Part shown: positions 46,844-58,851 of the stretch, one piece after another
How positions within the stretch are numbered: the first letter of the stretch is position 1
Layout: each line of letters begins with the position of its first letter
Source of the DNA: Madurella fahalii
Taxonomy: Eukaryota > Ascomycota > Sordariomycetes > Sordariales
Direction of reading: 5' to 3'
NCBI GenBank assembly: GCA_029876055.1
Contig: CM056874.1
Span: 5,146,001-5,210,000, forward strand
Length of the DNA stretch: 64,000 nucleotides
Notes under the pieces: model-generated
The model's database searches: none
The model's input: only the letters and a program-made list of their open reading frames with translations
What the model was told of the DNA's origin: nothing
Program-made: the position numbers and the translations under genes

Positions 46844-49800
46844 TGTCGTTTATTCTCGGCACGGTTAGTTTCCGTGATGGTAAGAACTAGTCGGGCTTTT
46901 TTTTCTGAGGTTGGAAGCAACAAATCCAAGAACGAGTGCATGGAAATTATCGAGATTCACATAATAGCCTCTGCAATGCAGGCGAACCGTGATTAAAGGG
47001 CCTTGTTGGTCAAAGTCGAAAAGAATAAAGAAAGACAGATTGGCCTAGAATAGGCATTCTCTTTGGCGCGTGGCAACACCGACGAGCGACAGACAATAGG
47101 CCCTCAATAGGGACGAACGGAGGTACAAACAATGGTGTGACCAAGAAGGAAACAAAGGGAAAGAAAACCATACAAGAGGCAAAATCACACCAAGGTATGA
47201 TTCCGCGACGGGACAGCCAGCGTGTCGCGTGGCGTCGACCTGCCCTACCTACCTGTAGCTTTAGCTGCCGCATCTTGCCTACCGTGGGACCTCGCCCTTC
47301 TGGCTCATCTGCTGTCCGCTTCAAGATGGGGCCGACTCGTTCCAATCGCGGCGCGGGGAATGGCTAATCAGTCTCGGCCTGCGTCTACCCTTGTCTACGC
47401 GGAAGGGCTCGTCGTCAAAGAGCGTGCTCTCTATGGACAAGCAAGACAGCGTTGGTATGGAATAAGCGCCGCGAGGTCGGCTGCCGCTGAGCGGATTGGC
47501 CGCCGGGAACCGCCCGGATTCTTGGGCTGGGCGCTCATTGGCTCCTTGTCGCTCGTTTCTCAAATGGATAGCCAGCCAATGGATCGCCGGGCGACTTGTC
47601 GCTTCGCCCTCTGTTTCTTCGTCTTTTTCAGTGAGCCAAGTGGGTACGGAAGAAGCTCTTTGCGTCATGTCGGCTAGAGAGAACGGAGAGGGATGAAGAT
47701 GCGTCATGGGCGAGTGGATGCCCTGAATACGGCGACTGAAGCGGCTGTTTTAGCTTGGGCAGCATGCCCCAGACGCCAAGCATTTCCCGGAACGCCTGAC
47801 GCGGCCCGCGATGACGGACCCACCCGGGCGGCTCTCTCGAACTGCGGGTTGCCTCAAACGTATCGGAGGGGTTTGTTTGGCACCTTTGAACGTTTCGGGC
47901 TCAAGAGATTTCCGCTTTGCGTCCTTTACACGCACATGCCGCCGTCACCCAGCAGTAGGTGATTAATTCCTCATCGCTAATCCGTATTACCCAAGCGCGC
48001 CCGACCTTTAGAGATTTGCTGGGCATCAACCATGTGTCACAGATGCAGATTTTCGCTCTCGTAGTTACTCCCAACGGCTTCTATCGATTCCCATTCTCTC
48101 AAACACCCCGGACAATGCGCCTGTGTTCCTATTTTGCCTGGCTCCGCTTCTCTGCCAGTTCCACCTTGTTGTTTCGGTATATCATTACCCTAGTCCGGCG
48201 GTGCTTAATTAGAGCATAGGATCTGGGACCGGATTTCCCGAGGAGAATATCTCTCTGGGCTATAGAACGCATCTCACTATACCGTAAAACGATAGAAGAT
48301 CTCTTTCCTACACCTCTCAAACTCATTTGTTTTTCTTTATATTACCCATCGAAGTTAGGTCGGGTAGTATACACACTATCGAAGCTGCCTAAGCACTCGA
48401 GGCGCCAGAATGACTCTTCGGAGTGGTGGGAGAATCCTCTCAGGTCACGACAAGCAGCAGTATTGAGCTTGCCAACCGGCTTGCAAAGCCACACGTCGCT
48501 CCACAGCACCATAGCAAATCCCGTTTCAGCGATCGGAACACATCGCCGAATCGCAGACAAGATCGATTTTCACAGCAGAGAATCTAAGCCAAGATCTGCC
48601 AAGACATCCAGATCTAGCCAAGCTTTCTGCCAAGCGTTCAGATTCCTGCAGCGGAAGACGCCACCCCAGGAGATGCATCAGCTAGGTACGTGTAGATGTC
48701 CTGCCCAGACGAGACTCCACGGCGGTAACGGCCAATTCACGGACGGGGACCCTACCACCGTAATAAAGACACTGCGTCCCATCTCAGTTGCCTAGGTAGC
48801 TATCGAGCTGACGGATGGTCCTTATTGAGCTCGTCTGTTTATATGGGCATTGCCTGCCTTCTTTGGAGATGCTGTTGGGATCTCAAAAATGAGTGTTGCT
48901 ATACAATTGCACTCGGGACCGCCAGCTCCGCTACGTCAACGCCCTGTCTCGGATGGTTTGGCGAGGATGACACAATAAGATGCTGTCAACCAGCAGAACC
49001 TCGTCAACAGAAGAACGGTGCAGTCACCCAGATCGCTCTGATCAAACAGATTCACATGAAAGTCACGTGAGCCAAGAAGCAACGGGAGCGTTTTGTGTCT
49101 TGAAACAATCCGCATTTACCCAGTAGCGGGATCGAAGAAACACAGTAGAATGAACCAGGATTTCTTGGTTACACTTGTACGCTGGTTCCTGGTGAGCTTG
49201 TGGGCTAGTTGCCGATCGCCATCCCGTGCCTGTCCAACGCAACTGCCACCGCCGAATCTCACAATGGCGGTGATGGGAAACGGGAAACTTCCGCGAAAAC
49301 CTGGGAGTCCATTGGTTAGTGCCCGGATCCCGCAGAAGCAAGTAATTACCAACCCCACTCTCCCGCATGACCCCTACTAGCCGCTTAGGTGATCTTGTTC
49401 AACACCTACAGAGAACAGCTACTCTTGAGGTCCGGATAACTTCCTTTTCGGAGGGCAGTCTTTGCTTAGTCAGGCTTGGTTGTTCAGTTGTGTGATCAAA
49501 CGGAGCCAATTGACGCCGCTCAAGTCTTCCGTCTCGCCCTGACCCTAAAAACGCCAAGATACCAAGATGGCGCAATCTGGGCGAGTGCAGGATTAAGGGG
49601 TCACCAAGACAGCTGGAGGTGCACCACTCGCGTCACCTTGCAATAATATTCTCAGTAATGATGTGCGTTCACAAAACAGCTAGCACAGGCGCTTAACGTT
49701 CCTCCCACAGACAATTAAACCCCGGAGAGCGCAAAGTAGTTAATCCACGAAAGGCATCAAGCGACATCTCAGACCCAACATGTCGTTGTCTAGACCATGG

Positions 49801-50877
49801 AGTGTGGTAGACGGGGTTGCATCACTAAATTCGGTACCGCATGCAAAGGAGACTTATCTCCGCTATCCGTTGGCAAAATCATCCCCAATGTTTTTCCCGA
49901 GGACAGAACAATAAAGTAGGTCTGGCATGGCTGTGTGGCGGAGTTTTTGGTGTAATGAATTGGTGTTCTTTGATCAGTGACGAGGACTTTTCCCATCTCC
50001 CGTCTCCCGTGCGTCGCCGTACGCGCACACCACGAAACTTGTGGCACGGCAAGGGTACGACTCGGCAAACGGGAAGGGCGACGCCAAACGTCAAGTGGGG
50101 GGCACCCTGTTGAGCAAGGACCGGAGAGTCTTGGCTACAGACTGTCCACTCTGTTCAAATGTCGATGCGAACTCAACGCTCCTTTGCCTTTATTAACTGT
50201 GAGAAAATCCTCCTCGTACCTGCCGCACACCGGCCCCACGCTTTTGCTATATTCTAGGCCCGGCCGAGATAAATAATACGGAAATACGAAGTGCGACGGA
50301 TAGACAGCAGCAGGGCGGTCCAGGACACTGTCGTGTTCGCGATTGGCCCACTCGACTCGGGATACCGACGCCTCTGCGCTGCACTGGACTCGTTTCTTTT
50401 TCTTCCTGAACCCCTCGGCGCCGCCTGGCAGGCCCCGGCTCCAAACGGGAAGCCCGGGTATCCGGCTGTCCATTCATTTAGCCTCGCTGTACGACATTGA
50501 ACCAGAAGGGCCGGAAAGTGCCCACCTGGTTGCATCCGGCACCTGCAAAGCTGGCGCCCTTCAAACTCGGCGGTGCGTCGTCGTCGTTTAGCGACCGACC
50601 GGCGCGATCCCACCATCGGAGACGGTCATCGGTAGCCGCTCCTCCCGACCTCCGATTGGACGACCGCAAGTATCTCGGGGTTCAGCCCCATCATCCATCA
50701 GGTCGTCTCTCGCCTATTCCAGGTACGTGTCCTTCCCTTCCCTCCCCGCCTCCCAAGCCCTACGCTGCTCGTCGGGTCCCCGCAGCCGGTACCCCGGCCC
50801 TCGTGTGCAGGCCATGTGGCTTGGTCTTTTGTTCCATCATCCTCTGACCCGTCTTTGCAGGTACCCCTAATAACCCC
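46844..50877. other. Intergenic, about 4 kb, divergent promoters, no supported gene
   Basis: The space lies between the minus-strand membrane-protein gene and the plus-strand GT34 gene. Frames such as a 105-codon ATG frame from 47360 show no domain. The part at 48.0-50.1 kb is lower in GC and has only short frames. The last 400 bp contain the GT34 leader, described separately. Confidence 0.55.
50497..50877 (+). promoter_or_regulatory. Leader of the GT34 gene with a consensus intron and a stop-free frame
   Basis: A GTACGT donor at 50723 and a CTGACC branch with TTTGCAG acceptor ending at 50860 define a 138-bp intron. Splicing joins an upstream exon in the same frame as the GT34 start. That frame stays free of stops back to about 50480 and reads like protein (for example GRLSPIPGTPNNP before MSLSRSPSP), but it has no ATG. 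Either it is 5'UTR, or an additional upstream coding exon exists. Confidence 0.45.
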
Positions 50878-52384
50878 ATGTCTCTATCCCGCAGTCCGTC
50901 CCCTGTACCCGGAGGCGGCTGGGCGAGTCCCGGCCTCAACATCGCGAGCGGCCGATCGAGTCCGACGAGGGGATTCACGGGGTCGAGTGGGACACCTGTC
51001 ATGTGGGAGTCGTCGAGGTTAAAACGGGGCGGCGCCGCCGGATACCCGTCATTCTCGACCCAGAACCAAGGCTTCTTCGGCCGGCACATGCGCCGCATAT
51101 CGAGCAGCCTGCCGCGGTTCAACGCCAATTCAAACTACGCCGAGAAGGAGAAGCTTGGTCGCGGCAGATGGTCGGTTCACAATGTTCCCCTGCTGGGGAG
51201 GATACGAGGGATCGTGGCGCGCATGGGCAGGAAGATGAAGATACGGCTGCTGATCTTGTTCATGATCTTGTTATCCATCTTTATCTTTTACAATACTCGT
51301 GAGTAGTCGACTGCGACCCCCCGGGGTGCCTGGTGAAGGATGGGCGCAATGCTAACACTGCTGGGGGGGGAAATAGCTTTGGTCTACCACTGGCGGCGAA
51401 CATCATGGCTTGGGGGAGGGCAAAAGTTTGTCATAATACTGGCGGCCAACATTGGTGGTGGGGTCATGGAATGGAAAGGCGCGCGGGAATGGGCCATTGA
51501 GCGAGACTCGGTGCGGAATAAGAAGAAATATGTCGCCCGGTGGGGGTACGATCTCGAGATTGTTGACATGAGCACCAAGAAGCGCTATGCGCACGAGTGG
51601 CGGGAGAGCTGGGAGAAGGTCGACTTCATCCGCACAACTCTGAGGAAATATCCCAAGGCCGAATGGTATGTGTCTAACCGTCTGTGCCTGGGCGCAGGAT
51701 CCAAGCTGACCGTGCTCTAGGATCTGGTGGCTGGACCTAAACACGTTCATCATGGAGCCATCCTACTCTCTTCAAGATCACATATTCGACAACCTCGAGA
51801 AACATGTTTACCGAGACATCAACGAATACAACCCTCTGAACATCACACACCCCCTGGCCGACGCATACCTCGACGCCGAATCGCGAAGCCCCGTGGGCGA
51901 TGGAAAGGCCAGCTCCATCCACCTAATCCTGCCGCAGGACTGCTCGGGATTCAACCTGGGCTCCTTTTTTGTCCGTCGAAGCACCTGGACCGACCGGCTG
52001 CTGGACGTCTGGTGGGACCCGGTGGCCTACGAGCAGAAGCACATGGACTGGCCGCACAAGGAGCAGGATGCCCTAGAGCAGCTGTACATCTCGCAGCCGT
52101 GGGTCCGGAAGCACACCGCCTTCCTGCCGCAGCGCATGATCAACAGTTTCCCCACGGGCGCCTGCTCGGAAAACGGGAACGACACTCGGATACACTATAA
52201 CGAGAAGGACCGGGACTTCCTCGTCAACATGGCCGGCTGCGAATGGGGGCGCGACTGCTGGGGCGAGATGTACAACTTCCGCGAACTCAGTTACTACCTC
52301 AACCGGACATGGTGGGAGCGCTTCAAAGAAGACTTCTTGGCCCTGATCTGGTTCAAGCTTACGGGCCAGAAAGTCAAGTTTTAA
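50878..52384 (+). CDS. GT34-family alpha-1,6-mannosyltransferase (Mnn10/Mnn11 type)
   Basis: Exons are 50878-51298, 51377-51665 and 51721-52384, giving 457 residues. The introns are 78 and 55 bp with GTGAGT/GTATGT donors and CTAAC branches. A Ser/Gly-rich cytosolic tail precedes a type II signal anchor at about 120-140 (MKIRLLILFMILLSIFIFY). The lumenal GT34 domain has FVIILAANIGGGVMEWKGA, KKKYVARWGYDLEIVDMS, WWLDLNTFIMEPSYSLQDH (D242, N244 in the position of the DxD-type motif) and DCSGFNLGSFFVRRS. In yeast Mnn10 and Mnn11 belong to M-Pol II, which extends the alpha-1,6-mannan backbone of N-glycans in the Golgi. The same role is expected here, working on glycans made with NUS1-dependent dolichol. 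The start used is the first ATG; a longer N-terminus is possible (see leader). Confidence 0.9.
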
Positions 52385-54273
52385 CGGCGTTCGACCACCA
52401 CCATCGGACGCAGACAAGATATCACGACATCTAGCCGACACCGCAAGTCTAGTTGGCGCCAACGCACCGCCTTGTATCCACCGCGCAGGCGCCCGGACGG
52501 GCAGACAGTTTCCCGGCTTTAACAGTAGCGGCATTGAATAGTAGGGCCGCACCATCATCACCACGGGCGGGCTCTTTATGTTATTTTAATATACCCGTTA
52601 TGTTTACACATTACGCCACGCCGACATGAGGAACCAATAACGCTGTTCAGAGGAGCACGACCTTTGATTGCTTGAACTGTGGATGGAGGGCAACCACAGA
52701 GAACCTACCCGTTTTGATCAGGAATCAGCGCTTCTCTTCTCTTGACTCTGGAGTCTAGTTCCCGATACATGCACAACACGATCCACCAGGCGTTGGAGTA
52801 ACGGAGTACTCTGTAGTAGAGAAAAAAAAAGATCTATCATGAGGTGCACCTGTACGGGAGATGTTTTATTTTTATTTTTTTTTCATCCTTGGCTCCTTTT
52901 TAAGGCGGACATTCCGCAGGGATACATGTAGTTACTTTTAGACGTGGACTTCTGTACCATAGCCTGCGGATGAAAAGATGGGAAATGCCTCAGAAGGGAC
53001 AAAGTGTTCAGCCACTCATCTTGCCGGGACAGACGACCACGCAGAGATAAGTACAAATCGATCATTGTCGAGACCGAGCAAACAAGCTCCAGTGTTTCAA
53101 GGCGGGCATCTGCGGAGTGGGGCCGATTTGTCAACTGTGCGCGGCGTCTCACTGCTTGATTGGCTGTCGCTTCTTCAACAACGAACGTCCAAGGATTACT
53201 AGAGTTTCACCCCAATCGCCTCACTGACCGTTCCTGTGGCCTCCTTACTTTCTTAATTAGTTGCGGAAGCGCCTGTGGGCTTGAAAACCCAGCCAAGCTC
53301 ACCTGACGGGCTAGGAGGGCACCGTCGTTCCCGGCCTGGATGGGGCATTGGAAACCAAAGTTTCACGCCTACAACGGCTGTTTCCCACTAACACACCCAA
53401 GTACCGGGATGGCATCAGTGCGATGGTCGCCCTCTTGTCAAGTTTCGCCCAGATTGTGGCGCGCGGCATACTATCGATCCATGTGACTGGATAGTCGCCA
53501 GCTGTTTCGTTTCACTTTGTTACAATTGCCCTCTGGTCTGATGTTCAACATTCTCTGCCTCATTGTCCTTCACTGGCTGGGGAGACGAGATGCTGGCACA
53601 GCGCGTCTCCGCTGACCCTTATACGGGGCGAGAGGACCTGATCGGGTTTGATACCGCCGCCCAGGGACCGGTTGCTCTCAACGGAGCAATGCGTTGCCAA
53701 GGTGTATTGCAGGATTTTCTTGAAGAACACAGCGGAATAGTTGGTGCATAACCGAGAGTCCGGTGAAGTGTGTGCAGAAGTCCGTCTGCATTTAGTGCCG
53801 GGCTACTGTTCAACAACTTCAGATCGTGCTTTTCCCCCGAGTTTCGACCTTCAGCCGTCGCTCCCTATGCGGCTGTGTTGTTTCGTTTCTTTTCCTTCTC
53901 TACGCTGTGTCGTGGCGTTTAAGCTGCCAGTCAGCTATTGAAAGCCTCCCTTCTCTATTCATATCGACGCCGGTGTTGCTATTGACGAGCAGTTGACAAT
54001 AGCACTGATCACGCGCTAGCCTAACTCTCTGTCGACTCGCCCATCGTTCTATTTACGCTAAACGCCCGGTGGCATCTTGGATTCGCATGACCAGAGAACA
54101 GACTCTTGCACTAACCAGCAGGGCTGTTTTAGTCTTGCCTACAGCCCAGCCATCCAGCGAATCTGAGCAACCCACTCATTATATATTGAGCAGGTCTCAC
54201 CTTGGACCTGAGTTCTAAGAATTCTACGGTAACGAACAGCCAGAAGAGGAGTCGATAATTCCAGTCTATCACA
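52385..54273. other. Intergenic, about 1.9 kb, no supported gene
   Basis: The interval holds the GT34 3' region and the GH16 promoter. It includes an A-run at 52821-52831 and a T-rich stretch at 52864-52883. Only short frames without recognisable content occur. Confidence 0.6.
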
Positions 54274-55418
54274 ATGGTCTGGCCTGGGCTACTATTCCAC
54301 CTCGCCATCGTGGCTTTGATGGCCACCTTGGTGCAAGCAGTTACCAACTCGTCCAACTACATCCTTGTCGATGTCTTCGACGCAACCAACTTCTTCGAAG
54401 AGTTCGAGTTCTTCGACGGGCCCGACCCAACACACGGCTTCGTCACCTACGTGCCCGCCGAGACGGCCAACCGCGATGGCCTAGCAGGCTACACGCAAGG
54501 CGGCGTCTACCTCGGCGTGGACCACATCAACCCCACCACCACGGGCCGGCCCTCGGTCCGCGTCACCTCCAAAAGAACGTTCACAAAGGGCCTCTTCGTC
54601 GCCGACATCGCCCACATGCCCGCGGGCACGGGCGGAGCCCCGGCCTGCGGCATCTGGCCGGCCTTCTGGACCTTCGGCTACGACTGGCCCGACATGGGGG
54701 AGATCGATATCATCGAGGGTGTCAACACGCAGGCGACGACCAAGTTCACGCTGCACACGAGGGAGGGGTGTTCGCTGACTGGGTCGCCGGCGGCGGCTGG
54801 GGGGACGACGTGTCGTCCTCGGCCGCCTCCCCGCCGGGCCTCCTGGACTGCAACAACGACCACAAGGGCTGCACGCAGTGGCCGGCGGCGTCGGCGCCGG
54901 CGTCGCACTACGGCCCGGCCTTCAACGCCAACGGCGGCGGCGTCTACGCCATGGAGTGGACCGACGAGGCCATCCGCCTCTGGTTCTTCCCCCGCGACGG
55001 GCCCTACAACCCGCTCGCCAGCTCCAACAGCACCAACAGCACCACCCACCTGGACGTCTCGGCCTTCGGCCCGCCCATGGCCGCCCTCTACCCGTCCGGC
55101 GACAGCTGCTCCATCGCCCAGCACTTCGTCGACCACAACATCGTCTTCGACACCACCTTTTGCGGCGACTGGGCGGGCGGCGCGTGGGGCGCCGACCCGG
55201 TCTGCTCGGCTCTGGCGCCGACGTGCGAGGAGTATGTCGGCACGAACCCCGACGTGTATCGGGAGGTGTACTGGCTTGTGAACGAGCTGAAGGTTTACCA
55301 GGTTGGGGGTGGAGCTAGAGCTGGGGCCGGAGCTAGAGCCGGTGCAAGGGCTAGGGGGGAGATGATGAGGAGAAGGAAAGGGAGGAGGAGTGGGGGTTTT
55401 TGGGAGATGGAGAATTAG
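54274..55418 (+). pseudogene. Secreted GH16 endo-1,3(4)-beta-glucanase, one-base frame break at a G6 run
   Basis: ATG 54274 opens a frame with a signal peptide (MVWPGLLFHLAIVALMATLVQA). It continues with GH16 sequence through GIWPAFWTFGYDWPDMGE and the catalytic E-x-D-x-x-E at E143, D145 and E148 (GEIDIIEGVN), then TLHTREGCSLTG. Family-like sequence then continues in the next frame (DCNNDHKGC, FNANGGGVYAMEWTDEAIRL, FCGDWAGGAWGADPVCSAL) to a stop at 55416-55418. The switch falls at or near the G run 54799-54804, and one missing base explains it. No intron fits. With the frame joined, the product would be about 381 residues. It may be a real mutation or a sequencing error. After the usual family end (LKVYQ) there is an unusual Gly-Ala-Arg repeat tail with a basic end. 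Intact homologues cut mixed or beta-1,3-glucans in the wall. Confidence 0.8.
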
Positions 55419-55980
55419 AGTGGGAAACGGCTCTGTCTGAGCTGTTACTTGGAGTTGCGGAGTGGGATCTGGGCTATGTAATTGGGAAGAGGGCGTCGTG
55501 CCGGAATGGCTGGTTGGCTGGCGGCGGCTTTTTTAATGTAAATTCCCGGGCATACAGGGTACCCGTATCTGGCTTTTTCGGAGTTGAGAAACAAGGGCGT
55601 TTATGGACTTATCAGCATACTAAGCTATCCTTGGCCTGGAAGGGGCGGCACGATGAAACTGGAGCGCGGCTGATGCAGGGGCGATGAAGCTACCACGTGC
55701 GGATTCTCTTCAAGCACGCACAAGCATAGCAAACTAATGTACATCTCGGCCCCTCGGTGCATGACCCAGTTCTCTAACGGCCCCGGTTTACGTGCGTGAT
55801 CCGGACAAGTCTTGAAGACGCATTGGTAGGTGGCAACCAACCGTCCTCAAGCCAAGTGTCTCTAGGTCTCTTTGCCAGATCGATATCACATCTTGCGAGA
55901 TCCAGCTAGTATATCGGCAGCCATATTGTACCCAGACAGCAAGGAAACTACACCCTATCTCGCCTCCCTCACTCACTTCC
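55419..55980. other. Intergenic between convergent genes, about 0.56 kb
   Basis: It holds the 3' regions of the GH16 gene and the coiled-coil gene. No other feature was seen. Confidence 0.6.
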
Positions 55981-57141
55981 TCAACTCTGTGGCGGAATCT
56001 TGACGAGCGCTTCTCGAAATTTCCTCCAGGTGATACTTTTCGAAATGTTGATATGCCGCTGCGGGTTCTTGCGCCTAGTGTTCCTGTTCCGCGTCACATA
56101 GTCTGGCAGCATCACCGCAAGAGATTCTTGTATGTGTCTTGACATGGCTGGGCTTTCGATGCGATTGATAAACTCCCAGACGAAATCCACGTCGCACTTT
56201 GGGGGACTCATCTTGTATCGATCGCGGAAGCTGAGGTAGAGCGTCCGGATGTCCTGGCCGTCCAACTGCATTGAGCGTTTCGCGTGCGTCGCGGAGGACT
56301 CTTCCGCTTTCCGCTTGGCTTTTGCGGTCGGATGTGTGTCCTCTACCCTATCTCGGGCTCTGCCTTCTTCGTATCGGGCCGGGGCCTGCTCCTGTATCGT
56401 TCCGCTAAGCTCTGGAGTAGAAGTGTGAGACTGGCATGTCCGTTTGAACGGGGAAACACTTACGGGCTTCGGCATTGTATTGAGTAGGAATTTCACAATC
56501 ACCTTTGTCGAGCAACTTCGTCAATGCATCACGGCGGGAGAACATCTGGTCGAGAAACTTGGCTGTCTCTTCCGAGAGTTGTACTTGGCGGGGTTGGGCC
56601 ATCGTGCTAATCTCACATTCAAGTGCCGCCAGCCTCTGTTCTGCGACCGCTTTCTCTGCCCTCAATTCCCTCAATTCTCCTTGCAGGAGCTCAACCTTCT
56701 CAAGTGCAGAGCGGTATTGTTCCTGGGCGCTGCCTACGTCCCGGGACAGGGCGGATTGCATCTCTTCTAGGCTCTCCTGCTGGGCTACAACCTTCTCAGA
56801 CAGCTCAGTGAATTTCCTCGATGTGTGTCTCTGTCTTGGTTAGTCTCCTGTTGTAAGGCGGAAAGATTGTCCCGCAGGATGGCCATCTTCTTTAGGTCGG
56901 ATGCGTGTTGTTCGATTCTGGAGTTGGACTCTGCGATGGCGGCGGTGGCAAGCTCATGTTGGCGCGCGGTGTCTCGCTGCAGAGACGTGACAGACAAACT
57001 CGTCACCTGGATATGTTCATCGAGCGTCTTCCTCAACGCGCTCGTCTCGCGGCTGCATTGCTGAGCACCAAGAAAACTGGCCCAGGCAGCACTGAGAGAC
57101 TTGTGAAGTTGGTCAGACTTGGCCGGCATGAGAGTATCCAT
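55981..57141 (-). CDS. Coiled-coil protein of unknown function (gene model uncertain in the middle)
   Basis: The gene starts at ATG 57141 (MDTLMPAKSDQLHKSLSAAW). Heptad-rich sequence follows (RIEQHASDLKKMAILRDNLS; later SEKVVAQQESLEEMQSALSR and ELLQGELRELRAEKAVAEQR). A clear intron at 56412-56463 (GTAAGT donor, CTCCAG acceptor) joins a C-terminal region: an Ala/Lys-rich linker, then YKMSPPKCDVDFVWEFINRI, ending at 55981 with KIPPQS. Between about 56840 and 56788 the frame changes by one base. Either an intron ends near 56831 (ACTAAC branch at 56844-56839, donor GTGACG at 57006, 176 bp), or a one-base indel is present. The intron option would remove 58 open, coiled-coil-like codons. The C-terminal block may be a small helical fold. 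I do not recognise the family. Confidence 0.6.
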
Positions 57142-58240
57142 GGGGGGTGGTAGATGTGGGAGGAAAGCTCAGGGATGCAATTCGCAACAGTTGGAACATT
57201 GTCCAGCCATAAAAGTGGTTTTAGATGAACTGCACATCAACAGAACAAACATCAAAGTTGTGCCAGTAGAACGGAAGCTTCCTGGCAGCGCCCCAAGGTA
57301 CCTGAGCATTTAGGGGGGTGGTTAGGTGGGGAGGCGCGATGTGCCCCAACTGATTCACAGGGAAGGGAAGAATAACCCGAAACACGGCAACTGTATCTTT
57401 CGACGCCGAATTATCGGCTCCTATTCCTAGGAAGGCGACAATGCCGTCAATCTCCTCTGGTAGCTTGAACCAGAGCAGTTGTCCTCCCAGCTCTGCACCC
57501 GGGTACCTGTATTAATTGCCCTTTTGGGGCGAGTCCCACAATGCTCCTTGCGACAAGCCCAGAAGCCCCACAAATTACTCAAATGATCGGTGGTGATTGG
57601 CGGGACCCTAGGCAAACGCGGCTTTTCGGGATGTGGTGATTCCCCCCTCAATTTGCCCTTCAGCGCGCCTTCTCTGAACTTCTTCCGGCAAACCACTCTG
57701 CTTACGTTTCCTCTTGCCCTCCGCGACCTGACCATGGCAGCCGCTTCTCTCTGGGTTCTGGCACCTGGGGTTGCCAGCGTGGCAGGAACCGATCCTTCGT
57801 GACAGTATTAATTCGATGCCAAAACGCCCGCCTCTCGCACTACATCAAACACACCGCTTCTCTTCCACAACCAGACACGCGTCGTTCAGTCTCGCGGATG
57901 CAGGCAACTCCTGAACTGATTGCAATGCCGATCACATCATGGCCCTTGCATCATGGTTATCACTTCGACCGCGGCCACGTCTCCAGGCCGACTCTATCTC
58001 TAGCCCCGATGACAAATTGCGGCACGTCGCCTTCCTCCGCCTTGGGTTGATAGTATAGCGCCGCTAAACTCGGGCGAAGCCACTGCACCGTACAAACGGC
58101 ATGGCTCGGCCGGCACAAGAAGGCGGACCATCCGCCGGATCACCTTTCCAGAGTGCTAGTGCTCAGTCCGGCCGAAAGACATGGGACGCGGGACAGGCGC
58201 CCATCTTGGAGCCGTCGGTCTGCACCAACCTTCCCGTCGC

Positions 58241-58265
58241 GTCCTGGGCAGGACGTTAAAAGGCC
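58241..58265. repeat. 25-bp element with palindromic core, copy 1
   Basis: The element is GTCCTGGGCAGGAC followed by GTTAAAAGGCC. The first 14 bases form an inverted repeat (GTCCTG/CAGGAC around GG). A copy with one mismatch lies at 58827-58851. Confidence 0.85.
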
Positions 58266-58531
58266 TAAAGTGTTGTTCGGTGGATCGGATGCATCGGCAA
58301 CAAGGTTCGGTGGTATTGTAATGCGTCACGCGTTAGCCACGACAGAGTGTGTTTCACGCCATAGAGGTTGGCTTTTTATGACTGGTGTTAGTGGGTGAGC
58401 CTCGCAGCCGGCTTTGCTGGATGCTATGTGCTAACCATGGCGTAGTCACCTCGTATAGACGGTTCTTTCCAGCGGCGTTCGGGCACTGAAGGCGTTGCTG
58501 GCCAAATAAAGGCGGACGAAAGTGACACGAC

Positions 58532-58845
58532 ATGTCAATGCTGTACGATGGATTGAGGAATGACTCCCAGCTCCAACCTTTGAATTTCGGCTCATCATCA
58601 AGCGCATCGTTTCCATTCCGCGTTCGTCAATCCTGGGTACGTTGTCGGAGAACTGATCAGTCTGTTGCGTTTGGCGTCATTGCATTGTACAAGGCTCGGA
58701 ATACTCTGCACTTCCAGCTGGCTTTGATTCAAGTCATTCTCCTCAGCACGTAAGTTGCCCTGACCCGTCAACGTCCTTGTCACTGCTGACCGGAACCAGG
58801 GGCGTGGACAATGCTTTTCAAGACTTGTCCTGGGCAGGACATTAA
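58532..58845 (+). CDS. Possible small spliced gene, 87 residues, unknown
   Basis: ATG 58532 opens 72 codons up to a GTAAGT donor at 58750. A GCTGAC branch and an AACCAG acceptor ending at 58799 define a 50-bp intron. Splicing avoids the stop that immediately follows the donor and gives a short second exon ending TAA at 58843-58845. The product (MSMLYDGLRNDSQLQPLNFG...) has no recognisable domain. Its last codons overlap copy 2 of the 25-bp element. Support comes only from splice-site quality, and chance is quite possible. Confidence 0.22.
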
Positions 58846-58851
58846 AAGGCC
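58827..58851. repeat. 25-bp element with palindromic core, copy 2
   Basis: The element is identical to copy 1 except for one G-to-A change (58841), 586 bp downstream in the same orientation. Flanking sequences do not match. Confidence 0.85.

Noticed and set aside
47222..47677. Plus frame with an ATG at 47360 giving 105 codons
   Set aside because: No domain, no splice support and no neighbour context.
54767..54870. Intron to explain the GH16 frame change
   Set aside because: The only usable AG lies after the conserved DCNNDHKGC coding stretch, and the donor would remove the conserved GCSLTG block. A one-base indel at G6 explains the data better.
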